From an uncultured Eubacteriales bacterium (lineage in GTDB: Bacteria; Bacillota; Clostridia; Christensenellales; CAG-138), in assembly GCA_900550525.1 (NCBI GenBank), contig URSN01000010.1, forward strand, positions 1-29,972: 29,972 nt of DNA. Direction: 5' to 3'. Under the pieces are notes generated by a model. The model was not told where the DNA came from. It worked only from the letters and a program-made list of their open reading frames with translations, and did no database searches. Position 1 is the stretch's first letter. Each line of letters opens with the position of its first letter. Made by a program: the position numbers and the translations under genes. Below, in pieces: positions 8,681 to 17,816 of this stretch.

Positions 8681-9469
8681 TCACGCCCCGCGGTATTCCT
8701 CCGATACGATGGCGGCGGCGCTGCGCGCGGCGCGCTGGCGCTCATACTCCTCCGCCGTGAGCGTCTCCACGCCGTCGCCGACGAGCCGCAGCACGGACTG
8801 CGCGGAGAAGCTGTACAGGTATCCGTCCCCCACGACGATGTGGTCGAGCAGGCCGATGTGCACGCTTTGCAGCGCGGCGCGCACCGTTTCGGTGGTCTCC
8901 GCGTCCGCCTGCGAGGGGAGCGGGTCGCCGGAGGGATGGTTGTGCGCCAGGACCACGCAGTGCGCGTGCTGCAAAAGCGCCAGTTCCACGATGGTGCGCG
9001 GGTAGACGGTCAGCTCGTTGAGCGAGCCGCTGCCCACCGGCCTTGCGCACAGGAGCGTGAGCTGCGTGCTCAGGCACAGCGCGTAGAGCCGCTCGCTGTG
9101 CTCGTGCCGCAGCAGGAGCTCCGCATAGCGCGCGGAGCGGACGGGCGTGTTCAATCGCGGCCTGCCGGTGCGCGTGCGCAGCCGCCGCAGCGCCGCGCGC
9201 CGCTCGAGCGCCGCCTGCAAATGGATCAGCTGCGCCGCCTGCGGGCCGATGCCGCTCACCGACTGCAGCTCGTCCAGCCCGGCCGCGAGCACGCCGGAGA
9301 GCGAGCCGAAGCGCTTGAGCAGCAGGTGCGCCGTCTCGTTCGTATCGCGCCGGGGGATGGCGTAGGTGAGCAGCAGCTCAAGCAGCTCATGGTCGGCAAA
9401 GGCGTCCGGGCCACGCGCCCCATAGCGCTGGCGGAGCCGTTCGCGGTGTCCGTCGTGCACGCCTGCCAT
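8681..9469 (-). CDS. radC: RadC family JAB-domain protein
   Basis: This 262-residue cytosolic protein belongs to the RadC (UPF0758) family. The N-terminal helix-hairpin-helix region (residues ~60-85, SVSGIGPQAAQLIHLQ) is followed by an MPN/JAB metalloprotease-like fold. Its metal site is seen as H176-N-H178-P-S-G-D182 and D189 (PLPSQAD). The fold is related to JAMM deubiquitinases, but the biochemical function is not settled and the older link to recombination repair is doubtful. An open frame extends upstream to 9700. ATG 9469 is preferred because it has a GGGAG ribosome site, a promoter just upstream, and gives the usual family start. The gene is monocistronic and divergent from tilS. Bases 8541-8680 between it and the exporter remnant hold no recognisable gene. 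Confidence 0.92.
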   Translation of the reverse strand: MAGVHDGHRERLRQRYGARGPDAFADHELLELLLTYAIPRRDTNETAHLLLKRFGSLSGVLAAGLDELQSVSGIGPQAAQLIHLQAALERRAALRRLRTRTGRPRLNTPVRSARYAELLLRHEHSERLYALCLSTQLTLLCARPVGSGSLNELTVYPRTIVELALLQHAHCVVLAHNHPSGDPLPSQADAETTETVRAALQSVHIGLLDHIVVGDGYLYSFSAQSVLRLVGDGVETLTAEEYERQRAARSAAAIVSEEYRGA

Positions 9470-9499
9470 ATCCGTTCTCCCATGCCGCAATTTTTCAAT

Positions 9500-9529
9500 A
9501 TTATACCGCCGCCGGAGCGGATAAGTAAA
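9500..9529 (-). promoter_or_regulatory. Promoter for radC
   Basis: On the minus strand TTTACT (9529-9524) and a perfect TATAAT (9505-9500) are separated by 18 nt, about 30 nt upstream of the radC ATG. Confidence 0.65.
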
Positions 9530-9653
9530 GCCAAAACCGCAAATTTCGCCGGAATCCGCCGCTCCCCTGTCCGCGCCGCGGCCCGGCCGCCTGCCCGTGC
9601 GCCGCCGCTTGGGAAGAATGTGCGGCGAAGCGGCTGTTTTTTTGCGATGGCTC

Positions 9654-9682
9654 TTGTCAAATCCTGCGGTTGCGGGTAATAT
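9654..9682 (+). promoter_or_regulatory. Promoter for tilS-hpt-ftsH
   Basis: TTGTCA (9654-9659) and TAATAT (9677-9682) are separated by 17 nt and lie 32 nt upstream of the tilS ATG. The region 9530-9653, between this and the radC promoter, has no evident gene. Confidence 0.6.
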
Positions 9683-9714
9683 AGGGGTATCTATCATCAT
9701 GGAGCTTTCTGTGC

Positions 9715-11049
9715 ATGCGGCTGACGCTTGACGAATGTGGGATTCTGCCGCGGCATGCGGTGCTCGCGGCGCTCTCCGGCGGCGTCGATTCGGTCGTGCT
9801 GCTGCACCTGCTGTGCGCGGCGCGGCGGGAGGGGCGCATCGCCCGCGTGGCGGCGGCGCACCTGCACCATGGGCTCCGCGGTGCGGCGGCCGATGAGGAT
9901 GCGGCGTTTTGCGCCGAGCTGTGCCGCCGGTGGGACGTGCCGTTTCTCATGGGCCGCGCGGATGTGCGCGCGGCCGCGGATGAGCGCGGGCTTTCGCTGG
10001 AGGCGGCGGCGCGCGAGGAGCGCTATGCGTTTTTGCGCGATGCGGCGCATCGCCTGGGCGCGGACTGCATCGCCACCGGCCACCACATGGACGACCAGGC
10101 GGAGACGGTGCTGCTGCACCTGCTGCGCGGCAGCGGCCTTGCCGGGCTGTGCGGCATGCGGCCGCGCACGGGCGATATCGCGCGCCCGCTGCTGGCCGAG
10201 CGCCGCGCCGGGATCGAGGCGTACGCCGTGGAGAGCGGCCTGACCTGGCGCACGGACCTGACGAACGATTCGCCGGATATGCTGCGCAACCGCGTGCGGC
10301 ACGAGCTGCTGCCGCTGCTCGTCTCGCTCAACCCGGCCGCCGTGGAGCGGCTCGCGTCGACGGCACAGCTGCTAAGGCAGGACGAGGCGTTCCTCTCCTC
10401 GCTCGCCGCCGGCGCGCTCGGGGAGGCCGCGGCGGAAGGCGGCGGGTACGGCCGCGCTGCGCTGCTCGCGCTCGATGGCAGCGTGCGCAGCCGCGCGCTC
10501 AAGCGGCTCCTGCTTGCCGCGCAGCCCGACGGCGTGCAGCGGCGGGACGTAGAGCGGCTCGACGCGCTGCTCACGGCGCAGACGGGGACGAGGATCGAGC
10601 TGCGCGGCGGCCGGGCGGCGTGGGTGGACAGCCGGGCGCTGCATGTGGGCCTGCCGCCGCAGCGCGCTGCGTTTGAGGCGCCGCTGGCCGTGCCGGGCGT
10701 CACGCGCACGCCGGCGGGCGCGTTCCTTGCGCGCGAGGACGGCGTGACGCGCCCCCGCAGCGCGCGTGAGGCGTGCATCGACCTTGACGCGCTCCCGCCG
10801 GATGCGTTGGTGCGCATGCGGCGGCCGGGCGACCGGTTCCGCCCGCTCGGCGCGCCGGGCGCGCGCAGGCTTTCGGACGTGATGACGGACCGCAAGCTCC
10901 CGCGCTTTGAACGGGACATCCCGCTGCTGTGCAGCGGCGGCGAGGTGCTCTGGATGCCGGGATATACCATCGCCGAGCGGCTGCGGATCACGCCGCAGAC
11001 GAAGCGGATACTGCATATTATTTACGAGGAGGACGGGAGCAATGGCTGA
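9715..11049 (+). CDS. tilS: tRNA(Ile)-lysidine synthase
   Basis: This 444-residue cytosolic N-type ATP pyrophosphatase attaches lysine to C34 of the CAU-anticodon tRNA-Ile, so that it reads AUA and is charged with isoleucine. The PP-loop SGGVDS is at residues 21-26. The LHHGLRG and ATGHHMDDQAET motifs that shape the active site follow, then the tRNA-binding segment with NRVRHELLP. The C-terminal third (LVRMRRPGDRFRPLGAPG to MPGYTIAERLRI) matches the TilS C-terminal domain. It is an essential gene in most bacteria. The last 8 nt overlap the hpt start. The tilS-hpt-ftsH order is conserved in Firmicutes and strengthens all three calls. Confidence 0.95.
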   Translation: MRLTLDECGILPRHAVLAALSGGVDSVVLLHLLCAARREGRIARVAAAHLHHGLRGAAADEDAAFCAELCRRWDVPFLMGRADVRAAADERGLSLEAAAREERYAFLRDAAHRLGADCIATGHHMDDQAETVLLHLLRGSGLAGLCGMRPRTGDIARPLLAERRAGIEAYAVESGLTWRTDLTNDSPDMLRNRVRHELLPLLVSLNPAAVERLASTAQLLRQDEAFLSSLAAGALGEAAAEGGGYGRAALLALDGSVRSRALKRLLLAAQPDGVQRRDVERLDALLTAQTGTRIELRGGRAAWVDSRALHVGLPPQRAAFEAPLAVPGVTRTPAGAFLAREDGVTRPRSAREACIDLDALPPDALVRMRRPGDRFRPLGAPGARRLSDVMTDRKLPRFERDIPLLCSGGEVLWMPGYTIAERLRITPQTKRILHIIYEEDGSNG

Positions 11050-11599
11050 ATGCAGGCCCATGGACCAGGACATCGCGGAGGTGCTGCTGGATGCGGAGAC
11101 CATCCGCGCGCGCATTGCGGAGCTGGGCGCGCAGCTTGCGGCGGATTACCGCGGCAAGGAGGTCGTCATGATCGGCATCCTCAAGGGAGCGGTGGTGTTC
11201 TATGCGGATCTGGCGCGGGCGATGGACCTGCGGCTGAAGATGGACTTCATGGGCATCTCCAGCTATGGCGACGCGCAGAAGACCTCCGGCATCGTGCGCA
11301 TCACCAAGGATGTGGACACGAGCATCACCGGCAAGCATGTGATCATCGCGGAGGACATCATGGACAGCGGCCTGACGCTTTCCTACCTGCTGCGCCTGCT
11401 CAGGGAGCGCAAGCCTGCCTCCGTGCGCATCTGCTGCCTGCTCGACAAGCCCGAGCGGCGCGAGTGCGACATCACGCCGGATTACTGCGGCTTCATCATC
11501 CCGAACCGGTTCGTGGTCGGCTACGGGCTCGACTATATGGGCCTGTACCGCAACCTGCCCTACGTCGGCGTGCTCAAGCCGGAGGTATACGGGGCCTGA
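11042..11599 (+). CDS. hpt: Hypoxanthine (guanine) phosphoribosyltransferase
   Basis: This 185-residue purine-salvage enzyme makes IMP or GMP from hypoxanthine or guanine and PRPP. The PRPP-binding loop is seen at residues 100-113 as VIIAEDIMDSGLTL, with the acidic pair E104-D105. The early ILKGAVVF segment and the C-terminal FVVGYGLDY segment that contacts the purine are typical of the family. The start ATG lies inside the tilS 3' end (8 nt overlap) with a GAGGAGG ribosome site, so the two are likely translationally coupled. In Bacillus, HprT also binds FtsH; both genes sit in the same order here. The assignment is firm, although the base preference is not readable. Confidence 0.95.
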   Translation: MAECRPMDQDIAEVLLDAETIRARIAELGAQLAADYRGKEVVMIGILKGAVVFYADLARAMDLRLKMDFMGISSYGDAQKTSGIVRITKDVDTSITGKHVIIAEDIMDSGLTLSYLLRLLRERKPASVRICCLLDKPERRECDITPDYCGFIIPNRFVVGYGLDYMGLYRNLPYVGVLKPEVYGA

Positions 11600-11665
11600 G
11601 GGCGCGGACGGGGAAGGCTATGAAAAGTGGCGGCGCGGCGCGCGCCGCAGCAGGAGGACATACGA

Positions 11666-13789
11666 TTGAACAGGAAACGGTTTGCAACGCTGCTCGTCTG
11701 GCTGGCCATCGCGGCCGCCGTGGTCTGGATGGCGAGCGGCTTCAACCTTGGCGGCGCGGCGCCGGACGAGCTGGACTATAATACGGAGTTTCTCGAGCTG
11801 GTGCGGCGCACGGAGACGGGGGCGTCCGGAGAGAAGATCAAGGCCGTGCTCATCGAATACCGCGATGTATACGGCCTGTACGAGGGCAGCTTTGCCGGGG
11901 CGGAGGATCTGCCGTCCGCCGCGGATTTCCACGTCGTCATCCCGTCGGAATCGACGTTCCGCGCGGACATGGCGGCCATCGTCTACGCGGCCCATCCCGA
12001 CCAGTTTTCGAGCGTGGACGAGGTCTCCAGCCTCGATTACGCCTTCGCCTATGAATCGCGTCTTGTGGAGGAATCCATCTGGACGCTCATCCTGCCGTAC
12101 CTGCTGATGTTTGCGGGCATCGGCGTGCTGTACTATTTCATGCTCCGCCAGCAGGGCGGCGGCAAGCAGGTGATGAACTTCGGCCGCTCGCGCGCCCGGC
12201 TGCACACGGCGGACGAGGGCAAGGTCACCTTCAAGGACGTGGCCGGCGCGGACGAGGAGAAGGAGGAGCTGCGCGAGATCGTGGAGTTCCTGCGCGACCC
12301 GGGCCGCTTCCAGTCCATCGGCGCGCGCATCCCCAAGGGCGTGCTGCTCGTCGGCCCGCCGGGCACGGGCAAAACGCTGCTGGCCAAGGCCGTGGCGGGG
12401 GAGGCGAAGGTGCCGTTCTTCTCCATCTCCGGTTCCGATTTTGTGGAGATGTTCGTGGGCGTGGGCGCCTCGCGCGTGCGCGACCTGTTCCTCACGGCCA
12501 AGCGCAGCACGCCGGCCATCGTGTTCATCGACGAGATCGACGCGGTGGGCCGCCACCGCGGCGCGGGCCTGGGCGGCGGGCATGACGAGCGCGAGCAGAC
12601 GCTCAACCAGCTGCTCGTCGAAATGGACGGCTTTGCGCCGAACGAGGGCATCATCGTCATCGCGGCGACCAACCGCGCCGACATCCTCGACCCGGCGCTG
12701 CTGCGGCCCGGCCGGTTCGACCGGCAGATCACCGTCGGCTACCCGGACGTCAAGGGCCGCGAGGAGATATTGCGCGTGCATGCGCGCAACAAGCCGCTCG
12801 CAGCCGGCGTGAAGCTCAGCGTCCTGGCGCAGCGCACGCCCGGCTTCACCGGGGCGGATCTGGAGAACGTGCTCAACGAGGCCGCCATCCTTGCCGCGCG
12901 CGCCAAGCACAGGACCATCGACATGCCGGAGCTGGAGGAGGCCATCACGCGCGTGATCATGGGCCCGGAGAAGCGCAGCCGCATGATCACCGAGCTCGAC
13001 AAGCGCCTGACCGCCTATCACGAGGCGGGGCATGCCATCGTTGCGCTCAAGCTGGAGAACTGCGACCCGGTGCACGAGGTCAGCATCATCCCGCGCGGCT
13101 ATGCCGGCGGCTATACGATGTACCTGCCCAAGGAGGATAAGACCTACGTCACGCGCCGCAAGCTGGAGGATACCATCGCCGCGGCGCTGGGCGGCCGCGT
13201 GGCGGAGAAGCTGCGCCTGGGCGACATCAGCACCGGCGCGCACAGCGACCTGCAGCACGCCAGCGAGATCGCGCACCGCATGGTCACCGAATACGGCATG
13301 AGCGAGGAGATCGGCCCGATCTTCCTGGGCGGACAGACGGAGGTGTTCGTCGGCCTCGAGTGGGGGCACGGGCGCAACTATTCCGAGTCGCTCGCCGCGC
13401 GCGTGGACGAGGCGGTGCAGCGCATCCTTTCCGAGCAGTTCGAACGCGCCGAGCGCGTGATCGGGGCCGATATGGCGGCGCTCGACCGCGTGGCCGAGAT
13501 GCTCATCCGCTATGAGCGCGTCAGCGGCGAGGAGTTCGCCGCCGTGTATGGCGGCGAGGATGCGGACGCCGTGATCGCGCGCCGCGAGCAGGAGGAAGCG
13601 AAGAAGGCCGAAAAGGAGCAGCCCGAAAAGGAGCAGCCCGCCGCGGAGGACGCCGCAGCGCAGGAGGCGGCACAGGAGCCGTCGGACGGCCCGGCGGCAA
13701 AGGACGCGCCCGCGGCGCCGGAGCAGCCGGCGGACGCGGCGCAGGAGGAACCGGCGCAGCCCGGCGGCGGGAGCGACGGCGAAGCATAA
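11666..13789 (+). CDS. ftsH: ATP-dependent zinc metalloprotease FtsH
   Basis: This 707-residue membrane AAA+ protease degrades misassembled membrane proteins and selected regulators. TM1 is at about 6-23 and TM2 at about 134-152 ([18 protein letters not shown]), with an extracytoplasmic loop between them. The AAA module has Walker A GPPGTGKT (~230), Walker [11 protein letters not shown] (~285) and the SRH arginines (LLRPGRFDR). The zinc site is HEAGH (~451) with the distal aspartate in [10 protein letters not shown]. The preferred start is TTG 11666, with AGGAGG 8 nt upstream, giving the usual N-R-K-R-F opening. A GTG at 11627 would add 13 residues. The last ~70 residues are a Glu/Ala/Pro/Gln-rich low-complexity tail. 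A terminator-like hairpin follows. Confidence 0.95.
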   Translation: MNRKRFATLLVWLAIAAAVVWMASGFNLGGAAPDELDYNTEFLELVRRTETGASGEKIKAVLIEYRDVYGLYEGSFAGAEDLPSAADFHVVIPSESTFRADMAAIVYAAHPDQFSSVDEVSSLDYAFAYESRLVEESIWTLILPYLLMFAGIGVLYYFMLRQQGGGKQVMNFGRSRARLHTADEGKVTFKDVAGADEEKEELREIVEFLRDPGRFQSIGARIPKGVLLVGPPGTGKTLLAKAVAGEAKVPFFSISGSDFVEMFVGVGASRVRDLFLTAKRSTPAIVFIDEIDAVGRHRGAGLGGGHDEREQTLNQLLVEMDGFAPNEGIIVIAATNRADILDPALLRPGRFDRQITVGYPDVKGREEILRVHARNKPLAAGVKLSVLAQRTPGFTGADLENVLNEAAILAARAKHRTIDMPELEEAITRVIMGPEKRSRMITELDKRLTAYHEAGHAIVALKLENCDPVHEVSIIPRGYAGGYTMYLPKEDKTYVTRRKLEDTIAAALGGRVAEKLRLGDISTGAHSDLQHASEIAHRMVTEYGMSEEIGPIFLGGQTEVFVGLEWGHGRNYSESLAARVDEAVQRILSEQFERAERVIGADMAALDRVAEMLIRYERVSGEEFAAVYGGEDADAVIARREQEEAKKAEKEQPEKEQPAAEDAAAQEAAQEPSDGPAAKDAPAAPEQPADAAQEEPAQPGGGSDGEA

Positions 13790-13797
13790 ACCAAAGG

Positions 13798-13822
13798 GCG
13801 GGGCGGGCAACCGCCCCGCTTT
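13798..13822 (+). terminator. Terminator-like hairpin after ftsH
   Basis: A 9-bp perfect stem (GCGGGGCGG / CCGCCCCGC) with a GCAA tetraloop is followed by TTTC. The U-tract is short, but stem and position fit the end of tilS-hpt-ftsH. Confidence 0.6.
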
Positions 13823-13868
13823 CATGACGGGAGCGCCCGCCGCGGCGGGCAGAAGGGAAGGGACGGCA

Positions 13869-14729
13869 ATGGAACGGCGGCAAGAGACGCGCGGCGCGGG
13901 ACGGGCGGCGGGCGGCTCGATGGATCTGCACACGCACAGCGCCTGCTCCGACGGCGACCGCGCGCCCGCGGCGCTGGTGGAGAGCGCGGCGCAATCGGGC
14001 GTCGGACTGCTGGCGCTGACCGATCACGACTCGGTGCGCGGCGTGCCGGAGGCCGTGGCCGCCGGGCGCAGGCTCGGCCTCCCGGTCGTGCCGGGCGTGG
14101 AGATGAGCAACGAATTTCCGCAGGAGCTGCACATCCTGGGCCTCGGCGTGGATGTGGAAAACCCGGCCCTTTTGGCGGAGCTGGCGGCGGCGCAGGAGCG
14201 CCGGCGCGCGCGCGGCAGGCTGATCCTGGAGCGGCTCTGCGCGCTCGGCGCGGACGCGCGCCCCTATCTTGCCGCGCCGGAGGCCGCCGCCACGCGCGTG
14301 CACATCGCGCTCGCGCTCGTGAGCGGCGGCTTTGCCGCGGACGTGAAGGACGCGTTCGCCCGCTACATCGGCCGCGGCGCGCCGGCCTACGTCGCGCTGC
14401 CGCGCCCCGCGCCCGCGCGCGTGATCGCGCTCATCAGCGGCGCGGGCGGCATCCCCGTGCTGGCGCACCCGTGCCATCTAAAGGGCGACGTGCATGCGAT
14501 CGTGCGCGAGCTGTGCGCGCTGGGCCTTCGCGGCATCGAGGCGTATTACCCCACGTCCACGCCCGGCCAGACGGAGCTGTTTTTGAGCCTTGCCGTGCAG
14601 CACGGCCTGCTGGTCACCTGCGGCAGCGACTTCCACGGCGACCACCGCCCGGCGGCGCGCCTGGGCTGCGCCTATCGGGACGATCCCGCGCTCGAGCGCA
14701 CGCGAAAGGCGCTGCTCGAACGGCTCTGA
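13869..14729 (+). CDS. PHP-domain phosphoesterase (TrpH/YciV-like)
   Basis: This is a 286-residue metal-dependent phosphoesterase of the PHP superfamily. Metal ligands are visible in DLHTHSACSDG (~18-28), LTDHDS (~54-59), GVEMS (~77-81), LAHPCH (~198-203) and SDFHGDH (~255-261). Length and motif order match the TrpH/YciV group. Its E. coli member (RNase AM) removes nucleotides 5'-3' from RNA and hydrolyses 3',5'-bisphosphonucleosides. ATG 13869 is chosen for its GGAAGGGA ribosome site. An upstream ATG at 13824 and one at 13920 are in frame and cannot be excluded. The gene follows the ftsH terminator and probably has its own promoter, although none is obvious. The precise substrate is unknown. 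Confidence 0.85.
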   Translation: MERRQETRGAGRAAGGSMDLHTHSACSDGDRAPAALVESAAQSGVGLLALTDHDSVRGVPEAVAAGRRLGLPVVPGVEMSNEFPQELHILGLGVDVENPALLAELAAAQERRRARGRLILERLCALGADARPYLAAPEAAATRVHIALALVSGGFAADVKDAFARYIGRGAPAYVALPRPAPARVIALISGAGGIPVLAHPCHLKGDVHAIVRELCALGLRGIEAYYPTSTPGQTELFLSLAVQHGLLVTCGSDFHGDHRPAARLGCAYRDDPALERTRKALLERL

Positions 14730-14781
14730 CCCTGCACGCGCCCCGCCCGAGTGGCATATACTGCTATCGGGAGGGTGAGCC

Positions 14782-15441
14782 ATGTTGAAGCGCAGGAGGA
14801 AACGCCTGGCCGTTACGCTGTTGCTGCTGTTCGCGCTCGGCGTGGGCGCGCTCGTGTTCATCAACGCGAACCTGCGCCCGGTGCTCGCCGGGCTTTCGGC
14901 GGCGCGCGTGCAGTCCGTCGCCGCGCGCGCGATGAACGACGCCATCCTGGAGGTGCTGCGCGAGGAGGAGGCGGGCTACGGCGCGCTCGTCAACGTCTAC
15001 GAGAACAACGGCAAGGTCTACCTGCTGCAGGCCAACAGCGCCAAGCTCAACACGCTCTCGGCGGACTGCGCCAACGCCGCGCAGGCGCGCATCGCGGCGC
15101 TGGGCGAGCAGGGCGTCTCCATCCCGCTGGGCACGCTCTCCGGCATCCCGCTGCTGGCGGGCACGGGCCCTCGCATCACGCTGCACTTCACGCCGGCCGG
15201 CGCGGTGCACGCGTCGTTTGAGAGCGAGTTCCGCTCCGCCGGCATCATCCAGACGCTGCACCGCGTCAATCTGCGCCTGACGGCCACGGTGCGCGTCGTC
15301 CTGCCGGGCGAATCGCTCTCGCTCACCGTCGCGGCGGAGGCGCCCGTGGCGGAGAACGTCATCGTGGGCGACGTGCCGGGCGCGTATACCAACGTCGCCA
15401 ACGAGGAGGATCTGCTCAACCTCGTGCCCGGGGACGATTGA
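14782..15441 (+). CDS. yunB: YunB-family sporulation protein
   Basis: This 219-residue protein has a very basic start (KRRRKRL), one N-terminal membrane anchor (about residues 9-27) and an extracytoplasmic alpha/beta domain. The family pattern is clear: RVQSVAARAMNDAILEVL near 41-60 and GIPLLAGTGPRITLHFTPAG near 124-143. A C-terminal stretch, LSLTVAAEAPVAENVIVGDV, is also typical. YunB is a sporulation protein in Bacillus, made in the mother cell, whose molecular role is not defined. Its presence suggests that this lineage forms spores or descends from spore formers. The ATG has a strong GGGAGGG ribosome site. CATATACT just upstream resembles a sporulation sigma -10 box, but no convincing -35 is present. 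Confidence 0.85.
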   Translation: MLKRRRKRLAVTLLLLFALGVGALVFINANLRPVLAGLSAARVQSVAARAMNDAILEVLREEEAGYGALVNVYENNGKVYLLQANSAKLNTLSADCANAAQARIAALGEQGVSIPLGTLSGIPLLAGTGPRITLHFTPAGAVHASFESEFRSAGIIQTLHRVNLRLTATVRVVLPGESLSLTVAAEAPVAENVIVGDVPGAYTNVANEEDLLNLVPGDD

Positions 15442-15446
15442 GCGCG

Positions 15447-15463
15447 GCGCAAACTTTTTGCGC
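15447..15463 (+). terminator. Short hairpin after yunB
   Basis: GCGCAAA and TTTGCGC form a 7-bp stem around a 3-nt CTT loop, 5 nt after the yunB stop. There is no U-tract beyond the stem, so the terminator call is weak. Confidence 0.35.
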
Positions 15464-15481
15464 GGAAATTCGACCGCCCGG

Positions 15482-15510
15482 TTGCCGTCCGCCGCCCCGT
15501 CTGGTATAAT
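15482..15510 (+). promoter_or_regulatory. Sigma-A promoter for prs
   Basis: TTGCCG (15482-15487) and a perfect TATAAT (15505-15510) are separated by 17 nt, 32 nt upstream of the prs ATG. Confidence 0.72.
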
Positions 15511-15542
15511 GGATTCATCTCCCGAAGCAGAAAGGACGCTCC

Positions 15543-16562
15543 ATGTATACAGGCGCAGGCATCATCAAGATCTTTGCGGGCAGAACGGGCCAGCCCTTTG
15601 CAAGAAAGATGTGCGCGTATCTCGGCACGCAGCTGGGCGACGCGACCACCATCAAATTTTCCGAGGGGAACATCTTCGTCCGGGTCAACGAGTCCATCCG
15701 CGATAAGGATGTGTACATCGTCCAGCCCATCGGCCACGAGCCGAACGACGAGTTTACCGAGCTGCTGTTCTGGATCGATGCGTTCAAGCGCGCCAGCGCC
15801 AATTCCGTCACAGCCATCATCCCGTATTTTTCCTACGCCAAGGGCGATAAAAAGGACGAGCCCCGCGTGTCCATCCGCGCGCGCGTATGCGCGGACTGCA
15901 TCGAGGCCGTGGGCGTGGACCGCGTCGTAACGATGGACCTGCATGCGCCGCAGGTGCAGGGCTTTTTCAAAAAGCCGGTCGACCATCTTTACGCAAAGCC
16001 GCTGCTGTGCGAGTATATCCGCCGCCAGGGCATCGTGGATGAAAACCTCGTCGTCGTCTCGCCTGACGCCGGGTCCGCCAAGCGCGCGCGGGAGTTTGCC
16101 ACGGAGCTCGGCTGCCCCGTCGCCATTGGCGACAAGACCCGCTACGGCCATGACGAGAACGCCAAGGTGCTCGAGATCATCGGCGAGGTGAAGGGAAGGA
16201 ACTGCCTCGTCGTGGACGATTTTTCCATCTCCGGCGGCACGCTCGTGGACGTCGCCTTCGGGCTCAAGAACAAGGGGGCGGGGCATATCTATGCCGCGCT
16301 GTCGCACAACGTGCTCAGCGCCAGGGGGCTGGAAAAGATCGAGCAGAGCCCCATCGAGATGCTCGTAGCGACCGATACGCTCGAATGTCCGGACGCGCAC
16401 CTGTCCACCAAGCTGCGCACGATCTCCGCCGCGCCCATGTTCGCGCAGGCGGTCAAGATCATCCACGACCGCGCGCCCATCAGCAACATGTTCGAGCAGG
16501 GCGTGAGCAAGCGCCTGCTGGACATGAGCTTTATGGACCAGGAACAGCAGAGCCTGCTCTGA
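15543..16562 (+). CDS. prs: Ribose-phosphate pyrophosphokinase (PRPP synthase), somewhat divergent
   Basis: This 339-residue cytosolic enzyme makes PRPP from ribose-5-phosphate and ATP for nucleotide, His and Trp synthesis. The two-domain PRTase-fold repeat is recognisable. The first domain has GNIFVRVNESIRDKDVYIVQ and IPYFSYAKGDKKDEPRVSIR. The metal/ATP helix has MDLHAPQVQGFF, and the PRPP loop is VVDDFSISGGTL. Compared with classic Prs the flexible catalytic loop reads DKTRYGH instead of the usual K-R-R-type stretch, and the PRPP loop has Ser where Thr is common. It may therefore belong to a less-studied Prs subgroup. The gene has its own promoter, an AAAGGA ribosome site and a hairpin after it. 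It converges with psuG copy 1, whose product ribose-5-phosphate is its substrate. Confidence 0.9.
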   Translation: MYTGAGIIKIFAGRTGQPFARKMCAYLGTQLGDATTIKFSEGNIFVRVNESIRDKDVYIVQPIGHEPNDEFTELLFWIDAFKRASANSVTAIIPYFSYAKGDKKDEPRVSIRARVCADCIEAVGVDRVVTMDLHAPQVQGFFKKPVDHLYAKPLLCEYIRRQGIVDENLVVVSPDAGSAKRAREFATELGCPVAIGDKTRYGHDENAKVLEIIGEVKGRNCLVVDDFSISGGTLVDVAFGLKNKGAGHIYAALSHNVLSARGLEKIEQSPIEMLVATDTLECPDAHLSTKLRTISAAPMFAQAVKIIHDRAPISNMFEQGVSKRLLDMSFMDQEQQSLL

Positions 16563-16622
16563 TGCGCCGCCGCGCCGCCGGGCGCGGGCAGCGAAGCGGT
16601 ACTCACCTAAAATAAGCAAGGA

Positions 16623-16646
16623 CGGACGCCGCGGCTGCGGCGTCCG
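16623..16646. terminator. Bidirectional terminator between prs and psuG copy 1
   Basis: A 10-bp perfect stem (CGGACGCCGC / GCGGCGTCCG) with a GGCT loop lies between two convergent genes. TTTGTCT follows shortly on the plus strand. On the minus strand the sequence after the stem is also T-rich (TTGCTTATTTTA). Confidence 0.6.
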
Positions 16647-16688
16647 CCCGTTTGTCTGCCCTGCCCGGCGGGCCTTCGCGCGGCGCGC

Positions 16689-17618
<930 letters not shown>

Positions 17619-17660
17619 GGTGCGCCTCCTTTCATCCGGCCCGCAGCCGGCAACGGGATG

Positions 17661-17689
17661 ATTATAGCCGCTCATGCGCCGCTTTGCAA
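17661..17689 (-). promoter_or_regulatory. Promoter for psuG copy 1
   Basis: On the minus strand TTGCAA (17689-17684) and TATAAT (17666-17661) are separated by exactly 17 nt, 42 nt upstream of the ATG. Confidence 0.75.
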
Positions 17690-17739
17690 GCGGCCCTCCA
17701 AAGCGCGCGCAAAACGCGGCGCGCCGCGGAGGCTCGCGC

Positions 17740-17769
17740 TTGTCCGCGGCGCGTGGCGTGTGGTATACT
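17740..17769 (+). promoter_or_regulatory. Promoter for the ROK kinase gene
   Basis: TTGTCC (17740-17745) and TATACT (17764-17769) are separated by 18 nt, 47 nt upstream of the ATG. The -10 box overlaps a palindromic element at 17763-17775. Confidence 0.65.
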
Positions 17770-17775
17770 GTATAC
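17763..17775. repeat. GTATAC tandem palindrome over the -10 of the ROK gene
   Basis: Two copies of the self-complementary hexamer GTATAC are separated by one T and cover the -10 box and probable start-site region. This could be an operator, or simply an AT-rich promoter core. Confidence 0.35.
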
Positions 17776-17816
17776 AGGAAATTCTGCGGCTTGGCCGCCG
17801 GACGGAGGGGAAGGCT

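Noticed and set aside
11618..13933. A 771-codon minus-strand open frame opposite ftsH.
   Set aside because: It is an antisense shadow of an unambiguous FtsH gene, and its composition is dominated by Arg, Leu, His and Ala.
15018..16619. A 533-codon minus-strand open frame opposite prs and yunB.
   Set aside because: It is an antisense shadow; prs on the plus strand has full family motifs, a promoter and a ribosome site.
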